Notes: a model not told the origin generated them from the sequence alone. DNA of 64,000 nt from Flavobacterium sp. PMTSA4 (GCF_032098525.1 NZ_CP134890.1:2728001-2792000), one strand, 5' to 3'; shown: positions 37,298-45,033, counted from the first letter of the stretch. Translations and numbers: made by a program.

Positions 37298-38119
37298 TTA
37301 AAATTTGAATAAAGCTCTAACATCATCAGGAATATCTTTTGGATTCTCTATTTTTTTATAATATTTCAAGGCTTCTTTTTTCATTTTTGGGTCATTTTTC
37401 AATTCAGATACTTTAAGAAGAGCAAGACTATAATGAATATTATAATTAATGTCTTTTGTAAATGGTGACCTAACGTCTTCAAAAGCTATTAAAGCATTTT
37501 CATATTGTTTATCTAAAGTTAGTAAAACAGCCCTTAAAAAAAAGACTTCTTTACCTATTTTTTTTGATTGTCCTTTGTATATTGTTATAGCGTCTTCAAT
37601 ATTCTTATATCCGTTTGAATAATCTCCTATCATTGGAGCAGTTAAAGCAACGCCATAATATCCTTCAGGACTTTCAGGAAAATGTTTAGTTATATCATTA
37701 AAAAACTTTCTAGATTCTTCAACTCTTCCAATTTTCAAACATAATGCAGCGGTATTAAGTTTGTAGAGTAAGAAAGGTTTAGGAGATAATGAATCAGCAA
37801 CTCTATAAAAAGCATAAGTTTCTCTGTATTGTTTTAATAAATTTAATGTATATCCAGCAAAGAAATAAGCATCACAAAACGATTGGTCTTTCATTACAGC
37901 TTTAGCAAATAAGTCAACAGTTGGCCAAAGATATTTTGGATTTAAATCTCTATTCAAGTGTAAAAGCTCAATCCCATTTTTCACCATCTCTCTAGCTTCA
38001 TTGTTTTCTGAAGGACAGTTTAAATTATTACCTAAGAAGTAATCTTGTGTGTAGGATACAATAGTATTTTGAGCAAATCCAAAATTTGAAATGATAAAAA
38101 GAAAAATGAGTTTCTTCAT
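37298..38119 (-). CDS. exported TPR-like protein
   Basis: The 273-residue protein has a short signal peptide (MKKLIFLFIISNFGFAQ). TPR-like helix pairs follow: YFFAGYTLNLLKQYRETYAFY, LCLKIGRVEESRKFFNDITK, YGVALTAPMIGDYSNGYKNI and ALIAFEDVRSPF. It is probably a periplasmic scaffold. Not clearly in an operon: 134 nt to the TonB-like gene and 135 nt to 37162. Confidence 0.7.
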   Translation of the reverse strand: MKKLIFLFIISNFGFAQNTIVSYTQDYFLGNNLNCPSENNEAREMVKNGIELLHLNRDLNPKYLWPTVDLFAKAVMKDQSFCDAYFFAGYTLNLLKQYRETYAFYRVADSLSPKPFLLYKLNTAALCLKIGRVEESRKFFNDITKHFPESPEGYYGVALTAPMIGDYSNGYKNIEDAITIYKGQSKKIGKEVFFLRAVLLTLDKQYENALIAFEDVRSPFTKDINYNIHYSLALLKVSELKNDPKMKKEALKYYKKIENPKDIPDDVRALFKF

Positions 38120-38252
38120 TGTTGATTTTTTATATGTAGTAAATCTAATAAAATAAACCTACAAAATCATAATTTATCTCATCTTCAAAAGATAAAATAA
38201 ATATAAGAAAGTTAGTTTCATCACTTTTATTAATTTAATTGCAATTTGCTTT

Positions 38253-38768
38253 TTACCTTTTCCTCACAGGCTTATCCAATTGAAATAAAATAGGAACGGC
38301 ATAATGCACATTCACGAGCTTTCCTTTCACTTTTCCTGGGGTAAGTTTAGGTAAAAGTTTCATAATGCGGATGGCTTCTTCTTCCAAGAGTTGCCCATTT
38401 TTAGGACCACGCGCTTTAAAATCTTTACAATTTCCTTCTTTATCAATAATAAAAACAACAGCAACTTTTCCTTGAATGCCTATTTCTTTTGCCTCTTTCG
38501 GGTACTTCAAATTCTTTTTAACATGCTTTTGTATTTGCTCATATAAACATTTTAGCGCATCCGCTTTTGAAACATCAATACAAGTCTTTAATAAAGGTGG
38601 TTCATCCAATACAGCAATAGGATAGGAAACATCGGCATCATAAGTTTCAGCAACTTCTTGAACAGTGGGAACAACAACGGGTGGCTCTTTTTCATCTACT
38701 TGCCCAAAGCTGAACACAGAACCTAAAACCACAAATACTATTGAATAAAAATACTTTCTACAATCCAT
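38253..38768 (-). CDS. exported TonB C-terminal domain protein
   Basis: The 171-residue protein has a signal (FYSIVFVVLGSVFSFGQ), a Pro/Val linker (EKEPPVVVPTVQEV) and a TonB C-terminal domain: KNLKYPKEAKEIGIQGKVAV, FIIDKEGNCKDF, ILFQLDKPVRK. With a cleavable signal and no long spanning linker it may not be a classical energiser; exported TonB-domain proteins are frequent in flavobacteria. It overlaps the upstream DUF1801 gene by 11 nt. Confidence 0.85.
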   Translation of the reverse strand: MDCRKYFYSIVFVVLGSVFSFGQVDEKEPPVVVPTVQEVAETYDADVSYPIAVLDEPPLLKTCIDVSKADALKCLYEQIQKHVKKNLKYPKEAKEIGIQGKVAVVFIIDKEGNCKDFKARGPKNGQLLEEEAIRIMKLLPKLTPGKVKGKLVNVHYAVPILFQLDKPVRKR

Positions 38769-39147
38769 TTTTTATTATTTCTTTCAAAACAGCAACATCA
38801 ATATCACTGATTTTGTTGATGTACAAACAACTTTTGGCTACTTTATGTTTACCCAGTTTTTCACGATCAGCTTCATTTCTAACGGCATTCGAAATATACA
38901 AAGCTAGGTTTTGTTTCCTTGGCGAAAATCCCATGATAAACCAATCCAACTCTCGGCCGTTGTCATACTTTAAAACAGTATCGCCAAACCCAACAATTGC
39001 CGTTCCCCACATTTTTCCTTTGCTCTTCGTGGCTTCTTCCATGAGTTTTACTAGTTCAAAAGCATCTTTTTGCTTCTGCTCATCAGCAATGGTTTTAAGA
39101 AAACGTTCAACGCTTTCTTCCGTTTTTTTAGTTTTTAATTCAGCCAT
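38758..39147 (-). CDS. DUF1801 domain protein (first of two)
   Basis: The 129-residue protein matches the DUF1801 (YdhG-like) fold: VERFLKTIADEQKQKDAFEL, MWGTAIVGFGD, DWFIMGFSPRKQNLALYI, GKHKVAKSCLYINKISDID. The function is unknown; the domain resembles steroid-receptor-coactivator-like small-molecule binders. It is 4 nt from the second DUF1801 gene; the two belong to different subgroups. Confidence 0.85.
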   Translation of the reverse strand: MAELKTKKTEESVERFLKTIADEQKQKDAFELVKLMEEATKSKGKMWGTAIVGFGDTVLKYDNGRELDWFIMGFSPRKQNLALYISNAVRNEADREKLGKHKVAKSCLYINKISDIDVAVLKEIIKNGL

Positions 39148-39151
39148 ATTT

Positions 39152-39544
39152 TTATTTCAATCGTTCCAAAACACCTTTACGCTTCACAAGGTTCTTATAA
39201 TCCCATTGAATTTCTCTCGATTTTTGTAACCAGCGTTTTAATGTTTCCTCGTCTATGGCATCAACACTAGTATAAAACACCGAAGCATCTTTAAATTTGG
39301 CACCTCTAACATTCAATCCTTCTTCCCCAAAATCAGCGCCACTCCAAAACATCAAACGGATACCTGCCTTTTGCTTACTATAACCCACAATAGGATTCCC
39401 TTCCAAAAACCAAACCGGATGTGCATGCCACACCTTGCTCTCCGCTTCCGTCAACTCACGGTCAATAACACCAGCTAGCTTTTCGCAGATAGCTTGGTCT
39501 TCCTGTGTTTGTTGCTCGTGATAAGTTTTTATTTCTGGGTTCAT
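39152..39544 (-). CDS. DUF1801 domain protein (second of two)
   Basis: The 130-residue protein contains KVWHAHPVWFLEGNPIVGYS and GIRLMFWSGADFGEEGL, matching the DUF1801 subgroup with conserved Trp/His near residue 40-45. The function is unknown. It forms a run with the preceding and following minus-strand genes. Confidence 0.8.
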   Translation of the reverse strand: MNPEIKTYHEQQTQEDQAICEKLAGVIDRELTEAESKVWHAHPVWFLEGNPIVGYSKQKAGIRLMFWSGADFGEEGLNVRGAKFKDASVFYTSVDAIDEETLKRWLQKSREIQWDYKNLVKRKGVLERLK

Positions 39545-39622
39545 GGGTTAATAGAATAGGAGTTTAATCACTTCTTCAAATCTACAAAAAAAACTTTTCC
39601 CTTTTCCCTTTTCCCTTTCTCC

Positions 39623-40549
39623 CTATTTCCCCCATTCCAAATAAACATTCGCTACCGATGGATGCACTTCTTTCTCCAGCATACTTGCAAATTCCTCATC
39701 GCTCATATCTTCCTGATGCTTTTTCAATGCGTTCCATAGTTTTACCAATACATCCTTTCCGCCGCTATTGTAAATGTCTTTTGCAGCCGAATGCAGTTTA
39801 CACTGATACCAACCATAATTTTTTGGTCCCATACCCAGCGTTGGATATAAAGCTTCAAAATCTTTTAAAGAGGTATACTTATATTCCGATGAACCGGCGC
39901 CAACCACCATGTTCGGGAAAGCTTCCAAAGCAGCTAAAAGTTTGGGTTGTTTCTCAGCTACATACGTATGCAGCATGATGTTCACAAACAGTTCGCCCAT
40001 CCAGTAGCGGTGCATTTTCAACCCAGCTTGCGAGGTATAGGAATGTCCCATTTCATGCAGACCAAGTAAATCAAAAAAAGCCATCATGCTATACGAACCA
40101 TCCGATTTCCCATAAGCAGCTCTGATTTGTTCGGCTAAAGGTTGAGGTAGTTGGTTAACTGGAGGTAAAAAGCTACGCCAAAAATCATTGTCCTCAGCGG
40201 CAACCACCAGATTAAAATCATCCTTGTTATGCGGAAATCCATACACATCTTGCAATGGTTTGGCAGCATAATCCTTCCAGTCGTTGGGTGCCAGAACATA
40301 AAGTGTTGTTTTGGGAGTAAACCCAACCGTTTCCTTAAAATAAACACCAGCATGTTCTATAAACTGTGCAATGTCTCTCGCACGTTGCTCATGTCCTTTG
40401 CTGTAATAAAAAGTTTGAGTAAACCCTTTTAATTCTTCAAGAGGAGAAGTTTCAATACTTTGTGCCAACGAAAAAGCAGTAGTTAAAAATAAAGCTACTA
40501 AAATACCAATGACACGATTTGCGATTTTGTTTTCAGAATTTGTTCTCAT
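39623..40549 (-). CDS. exported gluzincin-like metallopeptidase-fold protein
   Basis: The 308-residue protein has a signal peptide (VIGILVALFLTTAFSLAQ). FDLLGLHEMGHSYTSQAG supplies HExxH (near residue 165), and the Glu of RYWMGELFVNIML about 20 residues on is a plausible third zinc ligand. It resembles peptidase_MA-like hydrolases found in Bacteroidota; the substrate is unknown. A promoter element lies 12 nt before its start. Confidence 0.7.
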   Translation of the reverse strand: MRTNSENKIANRVIGILVALFLTTAFSLAQSIETSPLEELKGFTQTFYYSKGHEQRARDIAQFIEHAGVYFKETVGFTPKTTLYVLAPNDWKDYAAKPLQDVYGFPHNKDDFNLVVAAEDNDFWRSFLPPVNQLPQPLAEQIRAAYGKSDGSYSMMAFFDLLGLHEMGHSYTSQAGLKMHRYWMGELFVNIMLHTYVAEKQPKLLAALEAFPNMVVGAGSSEYKYTSLKDFEALYPTLGMGPKNYGWYQCKLHSAAKDIYNSGGKDVLVKLWNALKKHQEDMSDEEFASMLEKEVHPSVANVYLEWGK

Positions 40550-40560
40550 GTTTTTTTAAA

Positions 40561-40589
40561 CAAAGATATCCTGAGTTACTACCGTCAAA
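40561..40589 (-). promoter_or_regulatory. promoter of the HExxH exported protein gene
   Basis: On the minus strand TTTG (40586-40589), 17 nt, then TATCTTTG (40561-40568), 11 nt before the start codon at 40549. The leader would be very short. Confidence 0.5.
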
Positions 40590-40608
40590 ATAGTAAAAAA
40601 TCGACAAT

Positions 40609-41436
40609 CTAATAGTGCAGGTCTTTTTGCATACGCAGCGGAGTAGAAAGAAGTTGCTGCTCAATAACCGAAGGATTTACACCGGCAAACGTTTTAAAAT
40701 CCCTAATCATGTGCATCTGGTCATAATATCCCGCTTCATAGGCTATCTGCGTCCAGTTAAGCGCTGGGCTCGACTCGTGCAATCGATAGGCTTTAGAGAA
40801 TTTTAGAATACGCGCAAACGTTTTTGGGTTAACCCCAAGACGTTCTTTGCATTTTCGCTCAAACTGTTTCAAACTCAAACACGAAAACGAAGCCGTCTTT
40901 TCAATAGGCATAGTGCCGTTATGTTGCAAGAGTAGTTTCAATGCCGAGTCAATAGGCAGCATGTCTTTTAGTTTGCTAACCTTTTTCAAAAGAAAATTTT
41001 CCACTATGTTTTTACCCTCTTCAAGAGTGTTGGCATTCATCAGTTGCTCATTGATGGTTTTCATTTCTGCACCAAAAAAATCAAGCGCATCAAAACCTTT
41101 ATCAAACAACTCATGCATAGGAACACCAAGCATGCGAAACATCCCACCCGGAAGAAAATCAACCCTGATGGCAGTCAACTGGCGTTGCACTTTTATATTC
41201 ACTCTCGAGTATTGAGGACCAACCAACACCGTGTGCGACTGTTTTTCAAAAGTAGCGTCGTCAACTCTACCCATAGACACCGGATGATTGCAGTAAAACA
41301 ACAACGATTGAAACGGAGTAGGAGGATACGGAGTTACCACTTCATCAACTCCTTCAGGAAGCACCACATGAACTGTAGAGATGTTCAAAACATACTCCTG
41401 CAAAGCCAAGTGTGGTATGTATACTTTTACTTCCAA
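40609..41436 (-). CDS. AraC family transcriptional regulator
   Basis: In this 275-residue protein the N-terminal ~160 residues are a cupin-like sensing domain (VEGVDEVVTPYPPTP-type start, here LPEGVDEVVTPYPPTPFQSL; GPQYSRVNIKVQRQ). The C-terminal AraC HTH pair spans about 180-265 (LSLKQFERKCKERLGVNPKT, AYEAGYYDQMHMIRDFKTFAG). It lies 59 nt upstream of the exported HExxH gene on the same strand, which could be its target. Confidence 0.9.
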   Translation of the reverse strand: MEVKVYIPHLALQEYVLNISTVHVVLPEGVDEVVTPYPPTPFQSLLFYCNHPVSMGRVDDATFEKQSHTVLVGPQYSRVNIKVQRQLTAIRVDFLPGGMFRMLGVPMHELFDKGFDALDFFGAEMKTINEQLMNANTLEEGKNIVENFLLKKVSKLKDMLPIDSALKLLLQHNGTMPIEKTASFSCLSLKQFERKCKERLGVNPKTFARILKFSKAYRLHESSPALNWTQIAYEAGYYDQMHMIRDFKTFAGVNPSVIEQQLLSTPLRMQKDLHY

Positions 41437-41586
41437 ATAGTAGCAGCATTAAAGTAAAACAGTGATTCAATTATAAATATACTAAAAAAACATTGCAAAA
41501 ACATTCCACCACTTCCCACCTTAGAGTCATTTTAGCAATAAATATAACAAGAAATCCCGAAGTTCAGCCTATTTTCCAAAAACTAT

Positions 41587-41629
41587 AAACCAGCTATAGA
41601 GGCTAACTGCTGTTAGCGGTTGTCGTAGC
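41587..41629. repeat. downstream signature copy 1 of the cassette-like genes
   Basis: AAACCAGC, 10 variable nt, AAC, one nt, GCTGTTAG (41587-41616), then cggttgtcgtagc. The same 30-nt arrangement with identical spacing occurs at 42533-42562, in each case just beyond the 3' end of a minus-strand accessory gene. It contains a short gctaac/gttagc inverted repeat (41602-41617). Confidence 0.8.
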
Positions 41630-41649
41630 TCAACAAAATATTTGTATTA

Positions 41650-42408
41650 CTATTCAAACCCATTAGAATCAACAACTTTAGTATTTATTTTAAAAATATC
41701 ATATACCAATCTTGATTTATTTCGCGTTCTTTTGTCATTTGAAATAAAGTAATCACATACGGAAGCTGAAACGCAATGTTGCGAATCTTGTGCCCGTGCA
41801 AAATCTGATTTAGTTGTATATATGTCTTTCCAGAATCCTATCATATCCAATAATTCAAACGTAGCAACAATCTTGGTCAATGTTGTCGCTGACCTTCCTA
41901 ATTTAATCCTTGTTGCTGTTTCTATAAGTTCGGGTAAACTCATGTTTCCAAATTTATCTTTATTAATTTCGAATTGTTCAATAACTTCTTTAACTGTGTA
42001 GTTGTTTATTTCTTTGGGATCGAGCCCCAAAGATTCTCTAAAAGCAACTCTTTGCTCTTGAGAAACAGTACCCAATTCCGTTTTTTGAAAAGCTCCAGAA
42101 GTTGAATTGTTAGTCCAGTATTTATGTCTTTTAAGTATTTCTTCAGGTCTTACAATTTGCTTGTGGATAGCATGAGTTTTTGCGTCAAGATGTATATAAT
42201 TGTTAGAAGTTAAATTTGAGATTGTTCGACATCTTTTCTCAATTTTTTGAGCTTTATCTTGCGCGGTCATTTCGTCAGCTTCAGTAATATGAACTGATGA
42301 GTAAAATATTTTGGATTGTGATATGCCAATCTTCGAAAGAAGTTCTTCTAGTATGTAATTTCCATCCTCGATGTCAATCACGATATTATTATCTAAATAA
42401 ATGTTCAT
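41650..42408 (-). CDS. PIN-like domain protein (cassette gene 1)
   Basis: The 252-residue protein has the acid pattern of PIN nucleases: IYLDNNIVIDIEDG (Asp6, Asp12), VHITEADEM (Glu43, Asp45) and CVSASVCDYFISNDKR (Asp219, Asp225), the last being typical for the C-terminal PIN motif. The middle ~140 residues form a helical insertion with no recognised domain, so it is larger than toxin PINs (about 130 residues). A ribonuclease role is inferred from the family. It is flanked by the repeat signature and lies next to a HEPN-like gene, suggesting an accessory, defence or toxin function. Confidence 0.7.
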   Translation of the reverse strand: MNIYLDNNIVIDIEDGNYILEELLSKIGISQSKIFYSSVHITEADEMTAQDKAQKIEKRCRTISNLTSNNYIHLDAKTHAIHKQIVRPEEILKRHKYWTNNSTSGAFQKTELGTVSQEQRVAFRESLGLDPKEINNYTVKEVIEQFEINKDKFGNMSLPELIETATRIKLGRSATTLTKIVATFELLDMIGFWKDIYTTKSDFARAQDSQHCVSASVCDYFISNDKRTRNKSRLVYDIFKINTKVVDSNGFE

Positions 42409-42571
42409 TGTTTATGGTAAGGTTTGGCTACGATTGACGCACAACATTCCGCGGCTTTGCGACAGTTGCGATGCCAGCGAACTGATTATTTTCTGTTAAA
42501 GATAAAAGTTTTTCGTGAACGCATAAAAATAAAAACCAGCAATTGCGCAGAACCGCTGTTAGTGGTAGCCT
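42409..42571. other. junction between the two cassette-like genes
   Basis: No gene. It contains a locally GC-rich stretch (gcacaacattccgcggc at 42440-42456) and the second signature copy at 42533-42562, which runs into the gttagtggtagcc arm (42558-42570) that abuts the HEPN-like gene's stop codon. Confidence 0.7.
42533..42570. repeat. downstream signature copy 2 and left inverted arm
   Basis: AAACCAGC, 10 nt, AAC, one nt, GCTGTTAG as at 41587. Its end, gttagtggtagcc (42558-42570), is a 13-bp imperfect inverted repeat of ggttaccgctaac at 43232-43244 (11 of 13 pair), so the HEPN-like gene is enclosed by short terminal inverted repeats. Confidence 0.8.
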
Positions 42572-43222
42572 TTATTCTGTTTTTAGCTCTTTTTCCAATA
42601 CACCAAAATATATTTTACGAACCATCGTTCCAAGTCCATTTAATTCTTTTGGCGAAATGTTTTGCTCTTTTTGAATTTTTTCTTCAATATAATTATTAAA
42701 AAAATCTTCAATTTTTTGTATGGTTTTGATGGAAATTTCCTGAGTTTTTTCTAAAAGTTTAACCTTTGATTCATTTTCAAATTTCTCAGTTATTTTATTA
42801 AATATATTACTTGTGATTGCAATAATATCATTACTCAAATCAAAAGTCGCTTTCTTAAGTTGTTCCTCTTTTTTTAAGCTCTTATCCTGTGGGTAAGTTT
42901 TTAATATATATGCTTCTTTTCCTTTTATAAAACCAAAGCAAAGCTCATATGTATCTGCACTTAGATTATGCATAAATTGATTTCTAATTTCCATAAAAGT
43001 TAGAAATTTTGCTTTTTCAGTTTCTGATAAAGCACCAATGTCTATCAGAAGAGAAATTTTTTGACTGAATGATAAATTTCCACTTGTATTACCAAATGAT
43101 TTTGATTCTTTATGGTTTTTGATTCCTAATAATTCAGCTAAAAAAATAGATGTCATACTTTCTAAAATTAAAGCTGTTCTTAAGATATCTTTTCTGTCTT
43201 CCAAGTTGATTTTTAAGCTCAT
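42572..43222 (-). CDS. HEPN/MltR-like helical protein (cassette gene 2)
   Basis: The 216-residue protein starts MSLKINLEDRKDILRTALIL. The ATG at 43222 is preferred; a longer frame from 43273 would translate the inverted repeat and a hairpin. The all-helical N-terminal part carries LTFMEIRNQFMHNLSAD, with Arg80-x4-His85, the RX4-6H motif of HEPN ribonuclease domains and of MltR/DUF4145 relatives. The C-terminal part is a Lys/Glu-rich helix. HEPN proteins are common RNase toxins and defence effectors, but MltR-like members can be regulatory; which applies here is open. Confidence 0.65.
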   Translation of the reverse strand: MSLKINLEDRKDILRTALILESMTSIFLAELLGIKNHKESKSFGNTSGNLSFSQKISLLIDIGALSETEKAKFLTFMEIRNQFMHNLSADTYELCFGFIKGKEAYILKTYPQDKSLKKEEQLKKATFDLSNDIIAITSNIFNKITEKFENESKVKLLEKTQEISIKTIQKIEDFFNNYIEEKIQKEQNISPKELNGLGTMVRKIYFGVLEKELKTE

Positions 43223-43231
43223 AGTTTTTAA

Positions 43232-43244
43232 GGTTACCGCTAAC
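43232..43244. repeat. right inverted arm of the HEPN-like cassette
   Basis: ggttaccgctaac, partner of 42558-42570 in inverted orientation. It lies 10 bp upstream of the HEPN-like start codon. Confidence 0.7.
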
Positions 43245-43251
43245 TTGTATA

Positions 43252-43316
43252 TATGTCTGACAAAATCAGACATAGCTATCCATATTTGGGTATATAAGGC
43301 TGATAAACGTCAGACA
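43252..43316. promoter_or_regulatory. TCAGACA operator-like palindrome and third copy
   Basis: tatgtctga and tcagacata pair around five bases (43252-43274), and another tcagaca lies at 43310-43316. The group is upstream of the HEPN-like gene. It looks like a repressor-binding palindrome or a leader hairpin. Confidence 0.5.
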
Positions 43317-43380
43317 TTATTTGTTTATCAAATATATACAAAATGCCATTACAAATCATCAAACAAACATTGCTAGCTTT

Positions 43381-43412
43381 TAAACTCTTAAACCCATAAA
43401 CTTATAAACAAA
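43381..43412. repeat. octamer run (taaacNNN) related to 28386-28417
   Basis: taaactct, taaaccca, taaactta, taaacaaa: four 8-bp steps in register, the same unit as the right arm of the inverted repeat after adk. Confidence 0.6.
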
Positions 43413-43420
43413 AAACAAAA

Positions 43421-43466
43421 ACCCTTCCTTTGGAGGGGTATCCGCCATCGGCGGATGGGGAGGCTT
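43421..43466. repeat. GC-rich interspersed palindrome
   Basis: acccttcctttggagggg followed by tccgcc-atc-ggcgga (43441-43455) and tggggagg. It stands out against the AT-rich background. It has the look of the REP-like intergenic palindromes seen in many Bacteroidota genomes and lies just after the stop codon of the GC-richer gene. Confidence 0.7.
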
Positions 43467-44393
43467 TTATCCACTCATTCTCCAATCCGCTAATCCACTC
43501 ATTCTTTCCATCACCACCTTCACCTCATTCCGCATACCGCTCGTCACAGCAACATCCACAAAAGCATCCACAAACCCAACCTTCTTAAAACAAACCCTGT
43601 AAACAGCACTCTTCAAACGCCTCACCTCAAAACCGCCGTGCTCACTCGTCTTTCTAACAAACTTCGTGTTCAAAACCACAACATCAACATTCGCCACCGG
43701 CATACCCTCAGCATCCACCACAGTACCATCAATCGCCACAGCACGATACCCAATCCTAACAATCTTTCGAAACGAAAAATAAAGCGAATAAAATTCCTTA
43801 TTACTAAAACGAACCATCCTAACCAGCATATCCATCACCGCCAAATCACCGTCCAGCTCCTTCATTAGCCTTTTAATAGCAAGCGTCGCTTGCCTGCGCT
43901 CAATAATACCAAGCCTCGGCTTCGCAACCTGCGCTCTAAAAAGCGTCACCTTCGCCAGCAAATCCGCCAACATCGCCTCAGTAACACCATACGCCGCCAA
44001 TTCACTCAGCAAAGCCGTACCTTTTTTATATACAAAACCACACAAATCACAACAAATCCCATCCGATTTCTTAAACAAAACAGCATACCCAAAACCAACC
44101 TCCTTCGCCAGAACCACATCACCATGCACCGCCGCATAAGCCCTAATCCTTCCCGCAACATCCGTCGCAGCAACCACCATCGCCACCTTGCAATCATCCT
44201 TCTTCTTCCGGATGCCTTTTCGGTTAGCACTCTGTTTCATGCTCGCCTGTTCAAGCTGTTTAATCTTGTCTTCAAAACGCTCAAAAACAACCTCAAAATT
44301 CGGCAACCCAGCCAAAATTCCAGCATCAGTCTCCTTAATAAACTTCTGAAGCACCAGGCACATATTGCGCTTCTCTATATAATCTCTTTGCAT
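43467..44393 (-). CDS. unknown protein with C-terminal carboxypeptidase-regulatory-like domain, GC-richer
   Basis: In this 308-residue protein the first ~215 residues are helical (FEDKIKQLEQASMKQSANRK, LLSELAAYGVTEAMLADLL, CCDLCGFVYKKG). Residues about 218-295 form a beta-sandwich of the CarboxypepD_reg type: AIDGTVVDAEGMPVANVDVV, TSEHGGFEVRRLKSAVYRV. No signal peptide, unlike most proteins with this domain. Codon use (GCG, GTG, CGC frequent) and base composition differ strongly from all neighbours, which points to acquisition or a special codon bias. Function unknown. Confidence 0.7.
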   Translation of the reverse strand: MQRDYIEKRNMCLVLQKFIKETDAGILAGLPNFEVVFERFEDKIKQLEQASMKQSANRKGIRKKKDDCKVAMVVAATDVAGRIRAYAAVHGDVVLAKEVGFGYAVLFKKSDGICCDLCGFVYKKGTALLSELAAYGVTEAMLADLLAKVTLFRAQVAKPRLGIIERRQATLAIKRLMKELDGDLAVMDMLVRMVRFSNKEFYSLYFSFRKIVRIGYRAVAIDGTVVDAEGMPVANVDVVVLNTKFVRKTSEHGGFEVRRLKSAVYRVCFKKVGFVDAFVDVAVTSGMRNEVKVVMERMSGLADWRMSG

Positions 44394-44736
44394 AACCTAT
44401 ATTGATTAGTTAACAATAGTTCAAAATCCATCACTCAACTGATTTCGAGTGTATTACAAATCTATAGATTAATTCAATACATCATTAGCAAATAATAACC
44501 TACAAGAAACTTTTATCAAATTCTCAAAAAATCACCCATTTATGCCTAAAAACAAATAAGATAATTAAATTTCTTTCGATAAAATGCAATAAACATCGAT
44601 GAAATGCATCTTTTTTTGACAACCTATTTTAAAAATCGTACACTTTTTAAGCAAAAATCATCCGTTCCTCTTCAAAAAAACGTCATAAAAAGCACAAAAT
44701 CAACCAACAATAACAATTCCACAACCCCAAAAAACC

Positions 44737-44917
44737 ATTCCACGCATCCAAACCTCCGTTCCATGCATAAGAATAAAGCACCCAAGCCTAAGAAACAAGT
44801 TCCCACAACCAAGAAACCCACTAGGACAATCAAGAATAATCTTCGAACAAATAAGAAACAAACCCGCATGCCAAAGAATACAATTCGCACACATCCGAAT
44901 GTCGTTCGCATACTATA
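44737..44917. repeat. degenerate array with exact 21-bp period (aaGAA core)
   Basis: The GAA of an (a)aaGAA(t/a) core stands at 44771, 44792, 44813, 44834, 44855, 44876 and 44897: six intervals of exactly 21. Between cores the sequence varies, sharing phrases such as gttcc, gcat and cccaa. gcat at 44744 and 44765 extends the register one unit upstream. It is read on the plus strand as lysine-rich heptads. Confidence 0.8.
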
Positions 44918-44985
44918 AAATAAGGGATTCACACTATATCATGACCAATACTTTGCCATAAATAATGTTTTGGTACAAACAAAAC

Positions 44986-45023
44986 TTAAAACCTGAAACG
45001 TGAAACTTGAAACCTGAAACAAC
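44986..45023. repeat. 7-bp periodic run of YTGAAAC
   Basis: taaaac, ctgaaac, gtgaaac, ttgaaac, ctgaaac, with gaaac at 44995, 45002, 45009 and 45016, then aacaa. It matches the run before obg at 29731-29755. Confidence 0.75.
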
Positions 45024-45033
45024 AATAATTAAT

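Noticed and set aside
41587..42570. Classical integron attC sites
   Set aside because: The signature lacks the RYYYAAC/GTTRRRY core pair in the right arrangement and there is no integrase gene in the window.
43223..43273. Longer start for the HEPN-like protein
   Set aside because: It would translate the inverted-repeat arm and the TCAGACA palindrome; the domain begins at 43222.
44604..44932. Lysine-rich plus-strand and hydrophobic minus-strand frames
   Set aside because: Both come from the degenerate 21-bp array, whose multiple-of-three period keeps frames open. No recognisable start signal or homologous domain. Kept only as an alternative in the array finding.
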